A stretch of DNA of 64,000 nucleotides from Skeletonema tropicum (Eukaryota; Bacillariophyta; Thalassiosirophyceae; Thalassiosirales; Thalassiosiraceae), in contig CM074141.1 in NCBI GenBank assembly GCA_037178625.1, positions 682,001 through 746,000 on the forward strand, in the 5' to 3' direction. A program made the translations under genes and the position numbers. Positions within the stretch are counted from its first letter, which is position 1, and every line of letters starts with the position of its first letter. The notes under the pieces are model-generated. The model had not been told where the DNA came from. It did not search any database and was given only the letters and a program-made list of their open reading frames with translations. Below are positions 18,874 to 29,410 of the stretch, piece by piece.

Positions 18874-21800
18874 TCACAACGACAACTCAATTTCTACCAC
18901 AGCTTCACATTTCAATGATTCAACTTCTTGTGCAACCTTAGCCACCTCATCTCCTAGCCCAACAGCGTAGCCACGTTCTTCAGCAGACAGGCTATTCAAC
19001 AACGTTTTCACAATCGCAAAAGCTGAACCTTCCTGTCTCTTGGCGTCGGACAGCTCCTCATTGAGGACCCCGAACTTCTCCAGGCAATCCTGTTTCTTGA
19101 GCTCTGCGGATTTTTCTTCGATGATTTGTCGAAGAGCGAACAGCTGCGTCACTGCCACAAGGATTTCTCTTGCTTTGTTTTCGTCAAGTTTTGTCTCTGG
19201 CACTTCAATGTCATTTTCTATGACAGGACCATGAAAATTCCACCTACCCGCGACATCACAAATTTCTTGGAAGTTGTTGCACATGGCCTCGGCCCAAGCA
19301 GGTGCAAAAGAACCCTCTTCTGTCGCTGCCTCAGTCAATTTAAAAGCTTCCTTCCCTATGTCTGTCTCGATTGATTCAGAAACTTCTTCCTTATCAGTTT
19401 CCTCCGTTGAGGCCTTGGTTCTATCCTCGCCTAATGACTTCTCAATCGAGTCGTCCAATTCTCCGCAAATTCCCTCGTCAGTGAATTCCTGAACCATCGA
19501 GTCTATTGCTTCAATCAACTTGCCTTGACCTTCCTTATTATGGTGCTTTTTCTTTTTGAAGTGCTTCATGATTGATTTCGTCATTATCTTCCTCTGTCCT
19601 CCGGTGCGGCCAAGAATCTTGGAGGACCAACTAAGTTTTTTGCGAGGAGAGACAGGAGCATCAGTAGACTCCGTGACATTCTCTTTATTTGACTCGTCCA
19701 TAAACTCGCCCATGAAATTAGAATAAGACATTTCGATAGAGTTGTCCCAAATTCCGGGGCCATCCTCATCCTCAGCGGAAACTAATCTTGTGTGTGGTGT
19801 CAGAGGCGGTAATCCTGCAGCTGCTCTTTCTTCTGGCGACTCCTTTGAAGTAGTAGAAGTGGGGCTAAGGTGAGGAAGTACTGGCGCATTCATGTCGTGA
19901 GACATTTCATTGTTCATGATGCTCCATAGGACATTCCCTTCTAATGCTGTAATGACCATGGGGCTTGGAGCTGAATCTGACTGCGGAGATGCCTGCTTTG
20001 ATGAACTTGTTTTGTTGCTTCGAGATTTCGTAAGAGTCAATGGGATACAATCCACACCTTTCCCTTTTGATAACTTTTGAGAGATTGAACTCATTCTTTT
20101 GGGCAAGTTGAGGTTGAGAGGCATCTGATCAATTGTTGTCTTTGAATCCAAGCCTTCTTTACTGGTAGACAAAGATATCTTAACAGGAGTTGCTTGTGCT
20201 TCTTGTCCATTAGTTTCGGACGAGAGCTTTTTGCTGGTAGAATTAGACTTGGTGCTCTGAGTACTTCGAGACTTGGTTAGAGCCAATGGGATACCCGCCA
20301 CTGCACTTTTCGACGACTTTTGAGAACCTGCGCTCATACTCTTGGGCAAGACGAGAGGCATCTCTGCCTTTGCCTGCTTTGACGACGATGACTTGGTGCT
20401 CTGAGTACTTCGAGACTTGGTTAGAGCCAATGGGATACCCGCCACTGCACTTTTCGACGACTTTTGAGAACCTGCGCTCATACTCTTGGGCAAGCCGAGA
20501 GGCATCTCTGCCTTTGCCTGCTTCGACGACGATGACTTGGTGCTCTGAGTACTTCGAGACTTGGTTAGAGCCAATGGGATACCCGCCACTGCACTTTTCG
20601 ACGACTTTTGAGAACCTGCGCTCATACTCTTGGGCAAGTCGAGAGGCATCTCCACCTTTGCCTGCTTCGACGACGATGACTTGGTACTCTGCGCACTTCG
20701 AGACTTTGTAATATTCAACTCGATATCAGTTCCATCACTTTTCAATGACGATTGAGTGTTCAAGCTCAAACTATTGAGCAAGGCAAGATCCGCCTTTGCC
20801 TGCTTTGACGACGAAGACCTGATACTCTGCGTACTTCGAGACTTTGTAAGAGTCAATGGGATACCTTCACCTTTCAATGATGACGTTTGCGAGTCTGCGC
20901 TTAAACTATTGAGCAAGGCAAGATCCGCCTTTGCCTGCTTCGATGATTTCGACAAGGAGCTCTGAGTACTTCGAGATTTCGTAAGTGCCAATGGGATACC
21001 TTCACCCTTCAATGATGACGATTGAGAGCTCAAGCTCAAACTATTGAGTAAGTCGACATCCGCCTTTCCCTGCTTTGATGATGATTTCGACATGGAGCTC
21101 TGAGTACTTCGAGATTTCGTAAGAGTCAATGGGATACTTTTCGATGACGTTCGAGAGATCAAGCTAATACTTTTGAGCAAGTCGTCGAGAGGCTTCGGAT
21201 CATTCTCTACTTGAGATGAAGACTTCTCAACAGAAGGTGCTGCTGCTGCTGCTGATAGCTTTGAGCTGGTGCTAGCAGAACGAGACATCGACAAGGCGGA
21301 ACTACTAGAGCGTGAGCTCGGGACAGAGATATTGTTGATGGATGATGCCTTTGACTGCTTTGATGATTTTGACATGGAGCTCTGAGTACTTCGAGATTTT
21401 GTGAGTGACAACGGGATACCTTCACCTTTCAATGATGACGTTTGAGAGCTCAAGCTCATACTATTGACCAAGTCTTCAATCTCTACTTGAGATGGAGACT
21501 TCTCAACAGAAGGTGCTGCTGATAGCTTTGAGCTGGTGCTAGCAGAACGAGACATCGACAAGGCGGAACTACTAGAGCGTGAGCTCGGGACAGAGATATT
21601 GTTGATGGATGATGCCTTTGACTGCTTTGATGATTTTGACATGGAGCTCTGAGTACTTCGAGATTTTGTGAGTGACAACGGGATACCTTCACCTTTCAAT
21701 GATGACGTTTGAGAGCTCAAGCTCATACTATTGACCAAGTCTTCAATCTCTACTTGAGATGGAGACTTCTCAACAGAAGGTGCTGCTGATAGCTTTGTGC

Positions 21801-22503
21801 TGGTACTAGCAGAACGAGACATCGACAAGGCGGAACTACTAGGGCGTGAGCTCGGGACAGAGATGTTGTTGATGATGGATGCTGTCTTTGACTGCTTGGA
21901 TGATTTTGACATTGAGCTCTGGGTGCTTCGAGACTTTGTAAGTGGCAATGGAATACCCGACACATCTCCCCCTCCCTTTGATGACTTTCGAGAGCTCAAG
22001 CTTCTACTATCCATCTGATTGCTGCTAGATGATCTCGTCATGGGTACTTCTCCCGATGCCGTCACCTTCACACTAAATGCTTTGTTGGAACCCGAACTCA
22101 TACTATAGACCAATTCAGGTGCTTCTGACGCCTTTGAGCCCTGATAACTACTATCACGCGATGTGGATGATTGCACAATATACTCTGTCTTGACACTCAA
22201 ATTCTTGTCCGTGCTCATACTACACTCCGACACATCCTCCGCCCCCTCACGCATACTACTACTACCACCCACTGACATGTCCACATCATGTGTATCATCT
22301 CTCAAATCACTTCCTTTATTGTTGTAATATTCAGTCTCTATCGAATATTCGGTGCTGTTGTGGGAGCTGGTGAGCGAGAGGCTCGGAGGCAATGGAATGC
22401 GAGCGGCTTGTTTTGCTGATGATCCGACTGATGATCCGACTAATAGCACGTCGAGCTCAGCAGAGGAGCTACTGCTTTTATCTATAGTGTCTAGAGAACT
22501 CAT
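18874..22503 (-). CDS. Ser/Lys-rich tandem-repeat protein (1209 aa)
   Basis: One long frame from ATG 22503. The middle ~700 residues hold 11 units built on I-P-L-x-L-T-K-S-R-S-T-Q-S followed by Ser/Lys clusters (SKSSKQSK). Three consecutive units around 20270-20700 are nearly identical in DNA, so the array is homogenising or expanding. A basic patch (KHFKKKKHHNKEGQGK) and a helical, likely coiled-coil C-terminal domain (last ~130 residues, LLNSLSAEERGYAVGLGDEVAKVAQEVE) follow. No signal peptide or membrane segment is visible, so a cytosolic or nuclear location is inferred. The N-terminal DKSSSSSAELDV and the C-terminal helix resemble the divergently transcribed neighbour at 23022-25481, so the two are paralogues. 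The composition recalls silica-associated Ser/Lys proteins, but without a secretion signal that is only a resemblance. Function is unknown. Confidence 0.7.
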   Translation of the reverse strand: MSSLDTIDKSSSSSAELDVLLVGSSVGSSAKQAARIPLPPSLSLTSSHNSTEYSIETEYYNNKGSDLRDDTHDVDMSVGGSSSMREGAEDVSECSMSTDKNLSVKTEYIVQSSTSRDSSYQGSKASEAPELVYSMSSGSNKAFSVKVTASGEVPMTRSSSSNQMDSRSLSSRKSSKGGGDVSGIPLPLTKSRSTQSSMSKSSKQSKTASIINNISVPSSRPSSSALSMSRSASTSTKLSAAPSVEKSPSQVEIEDLVNSMSLSSQTSSLKGEGIPLSLTKSRSTQSSMSKSSKQSKASSINNISVPSSRSSSSALSMSRSASTSSKLSAAPSVEKSPSQVEIEDLVNSMSLSSQTSSLKGEGIPLSLTKSRSTQSSMSKSSKQSKASSINNISVPSSRSSSSALSMSRSASTSSKLSAAAAAPSVEKSSSQVENDPKPLDDLLKSISLISRTSSKSIPLTLTKSRSTQSSMSKSSSKQGKADVDLLNSLSLSSQSSSLKGEGIPLALTKSRSTQSSLSKSSKQAKADLALLNSLSADSQTSSLKGEGIPLTLTKSRSTQSIRSSSSKQAKADLALLNSLSLNTQSSLKSDGTDIELNITKSRSAQSTKSSSSKQAKVEMPLDLPKSMSAGSQKSSKSAVAGIPLALTKSRSTQSTKSSSSKQAKAEMPLGLPKSMSAGSQKSSKSAVAGIPLALTKSRSTQSTKSSSSKQAKAEMPLVLPKSMSAGSQKSSKSAVAGIPLALTKSRSTQSTKSNSTSKKLSSETNGQEAQATPVKISLSTSKEGLDSKTTIDQMPLNLNLPKRMSSISQKLSKGKGVDCIPLTLTKSRSNKTSSSKQASPQSDSAPSPMVITALEGNVLWSIMNNEMSHDMNAPVLPHLSPTSTTSKESPEERAAAGLPPLTPHTRLVSAEDEDGPGIWDNSIEMSYSNFMGEFMDESNKENVTESTDAPVSPRKKLSWSSKILGRTGGQRKIMTKSIMKHFKKKKHHNKEGQGKLIEAIDSMVQEFTDEGICGELDDSIEKSLGEDRTKASTEETDKEEVSESIETDIGKEAFKLTEAATEEGSFAPAWAEAMCNNFQEICDVAGRWNFHGPVIENDIEVPETKLDENKAREILVAVTQLFALRQIIEEKSAELKKQDCLEKFGVLNEELSDAKRQEGSAFAIVKTLLNSLSAEERGYAVGLGDEVAKVAQEVESLKCEAVVEIELSL

Positions 22504-23021
22504 TGCATATAATATAATGATTGGTTGGTTGATTGCTTGGAGCGTAATGTTCTATTGCATACACTAACTAATGATAATAATATAGTTGTCACAGTGTCGG
22601 AGCGAGCCTGTCAAGAACAAAGATGAAAAGTCATCATTGTTTTGGCGAATCGACACGGTAAATCCGGTACTTGCGAAGTTATTGAGAGCAATGCACATGA
22701 CCTGGTCCTCGTCCACAAATCGAGAGTTTCGTTAGCTTTACAAGAGAGTTTCGATGAGTCCCAGCTGAGACTTGAATTGGCGATTTCCTATTGAAGAAAT
22801 ACGGTATTCAGATCGAGAACTTCCGTGGATGACTTTCGCATAAAGACACCCGGAATCTCGTTTCAACGCATCTACTTACTCTGCGCCAACTCCAAGATAA
22901 GGTGATCCCATGATCACTGATATCAATGTAATTGTGCATACTGAATGAAGGGATTCAGCACTATTACAAGCTGAGAGCACGCCTTATATTAAAAACTTGA
23001 TTGTATCCCCCCCCCACGACA
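22504..23021. other. Shared upstream region of a head-to-head paralogous pair
   Basis: 518 bp between two divergent, related genes. It holds AT-rich words near 22510 and 22580 and a C-run at 23009-23017, but I could not assign a promoter element. It may be a bidirectional promoter. Confidence 0.45.
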
Positions 23022-25481
23022 ATGAGCTTGCAAGGCAAAAGTAGTAGCCCTGCCGAGCTAGATGTAGTGGCTCTCGCGAGCATCAAGGAAGATGTTACTG
23101 AGACCCTTTCTCTGAGCACCGTCGGCTTGAACTCTATCAATGATGAAACTGAATTGAGAGATGAAGTGCTGCAGCCTGTGGATACTGCGTTGGATGGTGG
23201 TACACGTGACGAAGCGGAGGATGTAGTAGTAGCCGAAGAAGAAGATGGGATACGCGAGGATGTATCTGTAGCTCCTTCTTTAGCGCAGTCGCTAGCACCA
23301 TCATTGGCATCTATCAAGACTGTCACAGATGCGGTAGCTGCAGCTGCAATTCAGTGCATAGCGCCAACTACTACTGTTGATGAACCCTACCGCGCTTCTG
23401 ATCAGAGTGTTGCCAGCCACTCCAAGTCAGTTACTGCCAAAGGGGTAGCAGCTGGTGATTTTGATGACGAGAAAAGTCGAGCTTCTTCAGGTTGGACTTG
23501 GACTAAACCACCAGCAGGAGCAACAACTCAAGATGCATCATTTCAATCACCATCCGTGTCAGTATCTCGTTCTCGTAGTAGCAGTAGTAAGAACTCGAAG
23601 CTCTCGAATGCAAGCAAGTCAAGCAAATCATCATTAAGAAAAGAAGAATCGCATCCTGTAAAAGTGGTAGAAGCACCAGTCCAAAGCATGGTAGTACCTG
23701 TAGCAAGGTCCGGCAGTAGTAGTATCAAGTCAAGCAAGTCATCCAAGTCCAACCATTCAGCAAGGTCCAACAGATCAACCAAATCAAGAAGCAAGTCACC
23801 AAATGAACAACAACAACCTCTAATGGAAGATACTTCTTGCAGTGGCCAAATCTCCAAGACATCTCAACAAACTACGACATCAAAGACGTCAATAGGAGGA
23901 ATCGTCATCGAAGGACATTTGGTCACAGTTGTTCCAATGCGATCACCAGTAGCAGAAGACATTGAGGTAAATACCAAAGAATTGAAGAAGAAGAAGAAGA
24001 AGGAGGAGGAGGAGGAGGCGAACAAGCAGAAACAGAAGAAGAAGAAGAAAGGAAACTTTAAGAAAGTGATCTTTTTCCCTCTCTCGAAGAAGAGTAAGAC
24101 GAAGAAAAAGTCAGAGTTGAATACTCCTAATAATCGTTCCACGAAGAAGGGTGGTTGGCTCAAGAAACTCACTCAACGGAAGAAGAAACAGCCCCGAGAT
24201 ACCAATTCTTCTGCTGTTAAGAAACAGAAATCTTCTGCTGATACTGAGTCGAAAGATGTAATTTCTACATGGTATGAGGGTGATGATAAAAGGTTTTTCA
24301 ACCAAGTTAAGGTGGACGTTGTTGTTCCATCCCAATCGGTACAGGAAGAAGGACCAAAAATAGATAGTGCTGAAGCTGCACAGATTGTCACGAAAGCATC
24401 TACAGTAGAGTCAGAAAAAGAGGTGGTGGTCACGAATGCATCTCAAAAAGAAGTGCTTATGAATACATCTACAGAGTCAGAAATACTTGCCGTAAAAAAC
24501 GGTGTCGCAAAAGGATTTGATTGCGGCTGGGACAATGGTTGGTTCAATTTCCCAGCAAAGGCACAACAAGAAGAAGAAGTTGCGGCTGAATCAAACAAGG
24601 CCGATGCCGTTGGTGAAGCCCCGTCAGAAGAAGAAAAGGAGGACGATGACAAACAGGTGGTTATGAATGCATCTACTGAAAACGATGTCGCAATGGGATT
24701 TGATTGCAGGGCTCCTTCTGCAATGTGGGAGAAAGTCAACGGTTGGATACGCCCGATGTCTGCAGATGAATCACTGTATGGATCAGCCGACGTTGCAGCA
24801 GTCAAAACGGAAGAAGCATCAGAAGCAAAAGAAGTAGAAATGAAGGAAAGTCCCAAAGAAGCTAAGGTGTCAATGTGTAATATCGAAGAAGCTCAGGCGG
24901 TAATGTGTAGTATCGAAGAAATCAAGGCGAGGTGGTTTGGAGCACCTGAAGAACCTAAACCCAGTCTCGACGAAGAATTGGCAGCTGACATTAACCAGGC
25001 AGTATATCTCTTGAATGCGCAGAGGGCCCTAATTAAGGAGACAGAAGAGGCGATCAAGGCAGAAGAGGAGATTATCCAGGGAGCTGAAAATGTACAAGAC
25101 TTCCAAGCGGCAGAAGAGAACAAGGCGCGCCTTCAGAGAGAGCTCACACAAGCCCAGCGATTGGAAATGGCAGCCAAGGAGTTGGTGCACCACCTCTTCA
25201 ACAGTCTTACTCCAGAGGCTCGCTTGGAAGCTATTCGTCTCAATGATGATATTGCCAAGGCTGACTTAGAAGTCAGCGAGGAGGATGAGATCGATTGCGG
25301 ATTGTGTCTTGATCCATACATTCACGATGTGAAGGAAGAATATGGAGATATCTTTGAATGCGATGATAATGTCATTCTTCGCTCTAACTCAAACGCCTCG
25401 TCGAAAGTCATCAAGATTGATCGCATTCCGAGTGCGTCCAGCAAGTCATCAATTAAAGAAGATGCTTTGGTGGTGGTGTAG
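23022..25481 (+). CDS. Acidic Ser/Lys-rich protein, paralogue of the divergent neighbour (819 aa)
   Basis: I start at ATG 23022 (MSLQGKSSSPAELDV) rather than the in-frame ATG 23001, because the resulting N-terminus aligns with the neighbour's DKSSSSSAELDV. In order there is an acidic/Ser region, an SKSSKSSK-type Ser/Lys cluster (~180-270), a strongly basic segment (~320-400, KKGGWLKKLTQRKKK) and an acidic part with two W-containing blocks (GWDNGWFNF, VNGWIRP). A C-terminal coiled coil follows (~640-760) ending LFNSLTPEARLEAIRLNDDIAKADLEV, matching the other gene's LLNSLSAEER block. No signal peptide or catalytic motif is seen. Function is unknown. The charge-segregated layout suggests a scaffold or binding protein; that is inference. 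Confidence 0.7.
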   Translation: MSLQGKSSSPAELDVVALASIKEDVTETLSLSTVGLNSINDETELRDEVLQPVDTALDGGTRDEAEDVVVAEEEDGIREDVSVAPSLAQSLAPSLASIKTVTDAVAAAAIQCIAPTTTVDEPYRASDQSVASHSKSVTAKGVAAGDFDDEKSRASSGWTWTKPPAGATTQDASFQSPSVSVSRSRSSSSKNSKLSNASKSSKSSLRKEESHPVKVVEAPVQSMVVPVARSGSSSIKSSKSSKSNHSARSNRSTKSRSKSPNEQQQPLMEDTSCSGQISKTSQQTTTSKTSIGGIVIEGHLVTVVPMRSPVAEDIEVNTKELKKKKKKEEEEEANKQKQKKKKKGNFKKVIFFPLSKKSKTKKKSELNTPNNRSTKKGGWLKKLTQRKKKQPRDTNSSAVKKQKSSADTESKDVISTWYEGDDKRFFNQVKVDVVVPSQSVQEEGPKIDSAEAAQIVTKASTVESEKEVVVTNASQKEVLMNTSTESEILAVKNGVAKGFDCGWDNGWFNFPAKAQQEEEVAAESNKADAVGEAPSEEEKEDDDKQVVMNASTENDVAMGFDCRAPSAMWEKVNGWIRPMSADESLYGSADVAAVKTEEASEAKEVEMKESPKEAKVSMCNIEEAQAVMCSIEEIKARWFGAPEEPKPSLDEELAADINQAVYLLNAQRALIKETEEAIKAEEEIIQGAENVQDFQAAEENKARLQRELTQAQRLEMAAKELVHHLFNSLTPEARLEAIRLNDDIAKADLEVSEEDEIDCGLCLDPYIHDVKEEYGDIFECDDNVILRSNSNASSKVIKIDRIPSASSKSSIKEDALVVV

Positions 25482-26104
25482 ACGTGGAAAGTACTGCGCG
25501 TTTATGTGTAATGAATAAAGATATAGATATATAGAAATTTGACGTTTTCTAAGTAAGTATGCAATGCTTATTTGAAATAAAGATATAGACAATTGACGTT
25601 TACGAAGAACCATATATCGAACGGCCTCAGATGTTTCAATCCAACGCTTTCGTTCTGAACGCTGCCCATGAGGAAAATTCGCTCGACAAACTCTCCTCCC
25701 CTTCTTCGCCACAGCAAGCAGCATCTTACTGCTGCAGATAGAGTTTCAATGATAATACCTACATACACCTCCTTCTCTGATCTCCGAAGAGGTGACGGAG
25801 TTACTTTCATTTCTTGTAGTTGGAAGAAAAAATGAGAAAAGAGAAGAAGTGGAGAAATGAGCCAGGACGAATCCAACAAAGAATTTCTTGTAAAAAAGAT
25901 CGTACTGTATACTAGTTCCTTTCCGAAAATCTTCTTAAACTGCTAACGCAAGAAAGGATCCTGTATGTTGGCGACGCGAACCACGGCATGCCAGATGAGA
26001 ATAAAGGTAGGCACAGCCGGAAGGAATGGCAAACAACGTGATCAGACAGCAATTGATAGACCAAGAGAGTAGCAGAAGAAGCGGTGTCATTAATACCCCG
26101 ATAG
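25482..26104. other. Intergenic, no gene seen
   Basis: Contains the 3' flank of the upstream gene (an agatatagatata-rich stretch near 25520) and the upstream region of the next. Minus-strand frames here show no recognisable domain. Confidence 0.4.
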
Positions 26105-29100
26105 ATGATGGACCCTCAAGTTATCGGCGTCTCCGCTACCGCGGAGTCAGAGATTACTTCAGCGACAAAAGCAGCTAGTGTTGTGAGCAGACAAACATGG
26201 GCGCTACCAAAGGTTGAAGATGAATCCAGACAAGTACAGCAGCAAAGATCCTTGGTTGAAGATGGTGAGCGTCAAGGTGCGGAAATGAAGACGAATCTTT
26301 CCGGTCAGGGATCCACGTCGAAGGAGCACATCTTGCCTCCTGAGGCAGTGGCATCTCCTCGTGTGAATGAATCGGTCGAGCACACGTTTCATCAGTTCGT
26401 TGAGGAACAAACTTCCGAGGAGCCAGTCATTATGGATGAAACGACATCTCTAATCTACAACTCAAACAAACAAGCCGCTTCCGATGGTGGACAGGTCAAG
26501 AAAGTTGGTGACTGGTTCTTTTCGAGATTCGGTGGTAACCCAGCTTGCTGTGCTGGAGCGGAGACTGGTGATGCATTTGTTGGTATGGACACTGACTTTG
26601 TTGGTGTGGACGATGGCGACATCAACAAAGAAGCTTCTATTGAGCATCCTCCTGAAGAGCTCATTACGAAATCACTCAGTCAAGCATCAGTGAAACAACC
26701 AGTTGAAAAACCAGTTTCAAAGGCACCTGAAAAACCTGTTGTAAAGGCACCTGAACAACCAGTTTCAAAGGCACCTGTAAAACCAAGTCAGAAGTCTGAG
26801 AAACAAGTTGTTGAAAAAGTACAAGTGGTCGAAAACGACAAGCCGCCTGGTAAAGGTTGGACGACCAAGAAGCAAAAGAAAAAGAGTCTGTTGAAGAGGC
26901 TCTCAAAGAGGTTGACTGGTAAGAAGAAGTCGAAGAAGAGTCGACCCCAAACCACCACTACTCAAGAGAAAACGGAAGTCATTGTGGATGAACCAGCTAC
27001 ACTCAAGCCTACCGTTACCGAGGAAGGTGCTGTTTCCATCAAACCTTCGGGAAGCAAAACTGCGTCCGTCGTGATCCCAGAAGTAGCTTCAATGGGGAAA
27101 GCCTCCTCAAGTCTCATGGACAAAGTTGATGATGAAGTTGAGATAGTTGCTGAGGAGTTGCCCGTCAAGAAAAATCCCTTGAGCTTGGCAACCATTCTGA
27201 ATTTCGGTGCATGCAGTGTACAGTCTGACACTCCCCGGGCATTTATCGTGGATGATTCATCTACACTCAAGTCTACCGTTACTGATGAAGCAGTCGATGC
27301 CATCAAACGTTCGGATAGCAAAACTGCATCTGAAGTAGCTTCTGTGGGGAAAGCCTCTTCAAGCCTCATGGACAAAGATGAAGAAGATGAGATAGACGTC
27401 GAGGCCAAACATCTGGATGCGAAAAGAAAGCCCTTAAGCTTGGCAAACATTTTGAGTGTGGGTGGTGCTTGCAGTGTGAAGCCTGACACTCCCGCTGGAT
27501 TCAATGTAGATCAAGTGAAGAGTGACGGCTTTAATGGGGGATTCGAGAAAGCTGGTGATGATAGCGCTGCGCCCAAGGGTCTGTTTACTTGTGGTGTCGT
27601 CCCCACTTCTCCTCGCAAGGGTGGAATCTTTGATGGTCTTACCTCTGTACAGTCCGATGCTGCCGTAGGCGTTACTACTGATATTGATGACGACGAAATA
27701 AAGGAATTGACAAAACAAACTCGTCTCTCGTCAATTGGAGAGGAAAATGCAACCAAGGTACAGACGAAGGACTCTAAAGAGAGTGAGCAACAACAACGAA
27801 CTTTGTCTCCTACGCCAGATAGGACAGAAACCAAGGTGAAGGAGGGTGACCCACAGCATCAGCGAGCAACACCCGGAAAAGCGAATAAGTCTATCTCGCA
27901 AGAGGATCAGCCCCGTCGCCGTGTTGCGCCCGTCCCTGAGAAGAAAGAAATCAAAATCAAGAAGTCCAAGTCTAACGAGGATAAGCCTCCTCAGCGAGCT
28001 GAGCTTTATGAGATGAAGAAAAACAAGTTGAAGAAGTCCAAGCCTACAGAGGATAAGCCTCGTCAGCGAGCTGAGACCTCCGAGAAGAGAGAAACAACTC
28101 TTCAGAAGTCAAAGTCTAAAGAGGATAAGCCTCGTCAGCGAGCTGATACATCTGAGACGAACGAAATCAAATTGAAGAAGTCCAAGTCTCAAGAGGATAA
28201 GCCTCAACAACGAGCTGATACATCTGAGATAAAAGAGATCAAATTGAAGAAGTCCAAGTCTAAAGAGGATAAGCCTCGACAACGAGCTGAGACCTCCGAG
28301 AAGAAAGAAACCGCTTTGAAAAAGTCCAAGTCTAAAGAGGAGAAGCCTCGTCAACGAGCGTCACCCACCCCAGAGAAGAGCGAAACCAAGGTAGAGAAAA
28401 CGATGAAGAAACCTGCCAAGCCCCATCATCAAGATGCACTTGTTTCACAAATGAGCTCAGACACACCTCTTGGCAAACCATCCAGATCGTCGGAGCTTAA
28501 CGAAATGCTGGAAGTAACAGAGACGAGCTCTTCAAGTCTTCTTGGAATATCTTCATCTTCTACAGATGACACTTTTGTTGGCCACATGGAAGCAAAATTT
28601 GATCTTTACAACGAAAAGTATGGCCTGATTCAGAAATTTGGCAATCACTTGGATGAGTTGAAAAAGAAACAAGGTAAGTCAAACTCATGTGCATATTTTG
28701 GCTGAATTCATACTGACTGCTTACTAACCTTCGTTACTTCTTCATTTTCAATAGCCGAAGTCTATGCAAAAGAATTAGAAGTTGAAGAGGTAGAGGAGGC
28801 TTTGGAGATGGCTGACAAAATAAGCACGATGAAGAAAAAGAAGAAAGAGTTGAAAAATGCTCAAAGAGAATTAGAGAAATTAAGGAGAGAGGAGGAGGCA
28901 GTGAAAGTGCCTGTTGCACGCCTTCATGAACTCCTCAACACTCAATTGGACAATGACATGAACGATAGTGTTGGCAACGATTCCAAGACTACTCGCTACG
29001 GCAGTAAATTTTTCATGTGTGTTCCAGGTGTTGCAGCTTGTCACGGCAGTAGTGCAGATGAAGAAACAACAGTAAATAGTGGCGTCCTAGAAAGTCAGCC

Positions 29101-29206
29101 AGATGACGATGCTTCCGCAGCAGGCGACGATGCATCCGTAGAAGATGATGAAACACGAACAACACAGTCTCGTATTGATCATATATTCGACGTACTCTGC
29201 GGCTAA
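26105..29206 (+). CDS. Lys/Glu-rich repeat protein with C-terminal coiled coil (1006 aa)
   Basis: Exons are 26105-28673 and 28755-29206 with an 81-bp GT-AG intron (gtaagt...aatag, phase 1). The sequence has an acidic N-terminal third with a W-F block (VGDWFFSRFGGNPACCAG), a Pro/Lys/Val repeat (KAPEKPVVKAPEQPVSKAP) and a very basic segment (LLKRLSKRLTGKKKSKKSR). Two copies of a ~90-residue block follow (LSLATILNFGACSV / LSLANILSVGGACSV), then six ~24-residue Lys/Ser units (KKSKSKEDKPRQRAETSEK type). A Lys/Glu coiled coil and an acidic tail come last. It lies beside the two Ser/Lys-rich paralogues and shares their layout of acidic regions, a basic cluster and a coiled coil, but sequence identity is low. 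No enzyme motif is seen and function is unknown. Confidence 0.68.
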
Positions 29207-29410
29207 TGTGAAGTATGCTGGATTGTGAACTTCAAGGATAGAAAGTAGGTGTTGTTTAGGTAAAAGGTAAATGTTTTTTATGTACATTTCTTAGATAGCA
29301 TCCTCGGCTCCTTTTGGCATTGACGTACGCTTGGGAACAAAAAAATCCCTTTATTTTTTGTCTTTGGGTCGATCAACGCATGCTTTGGAATTGGAGAGAA
29401 TCATGCAGGC
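29207..29410. other. Intergenic before satellite array
   Basis: 3' flank of the preceding gene; nothing recognised. Confidence 0.4.

Noticed and set aside
18874..25481. Ser/Lys repeats resembling silaffins (silica-forming proteins)
   Set aside because: The cluster composition is similar, but neither gene has an N-terminal signal peptide, which secreted silica-vesicle proteins need. The resemblance is by composition only.
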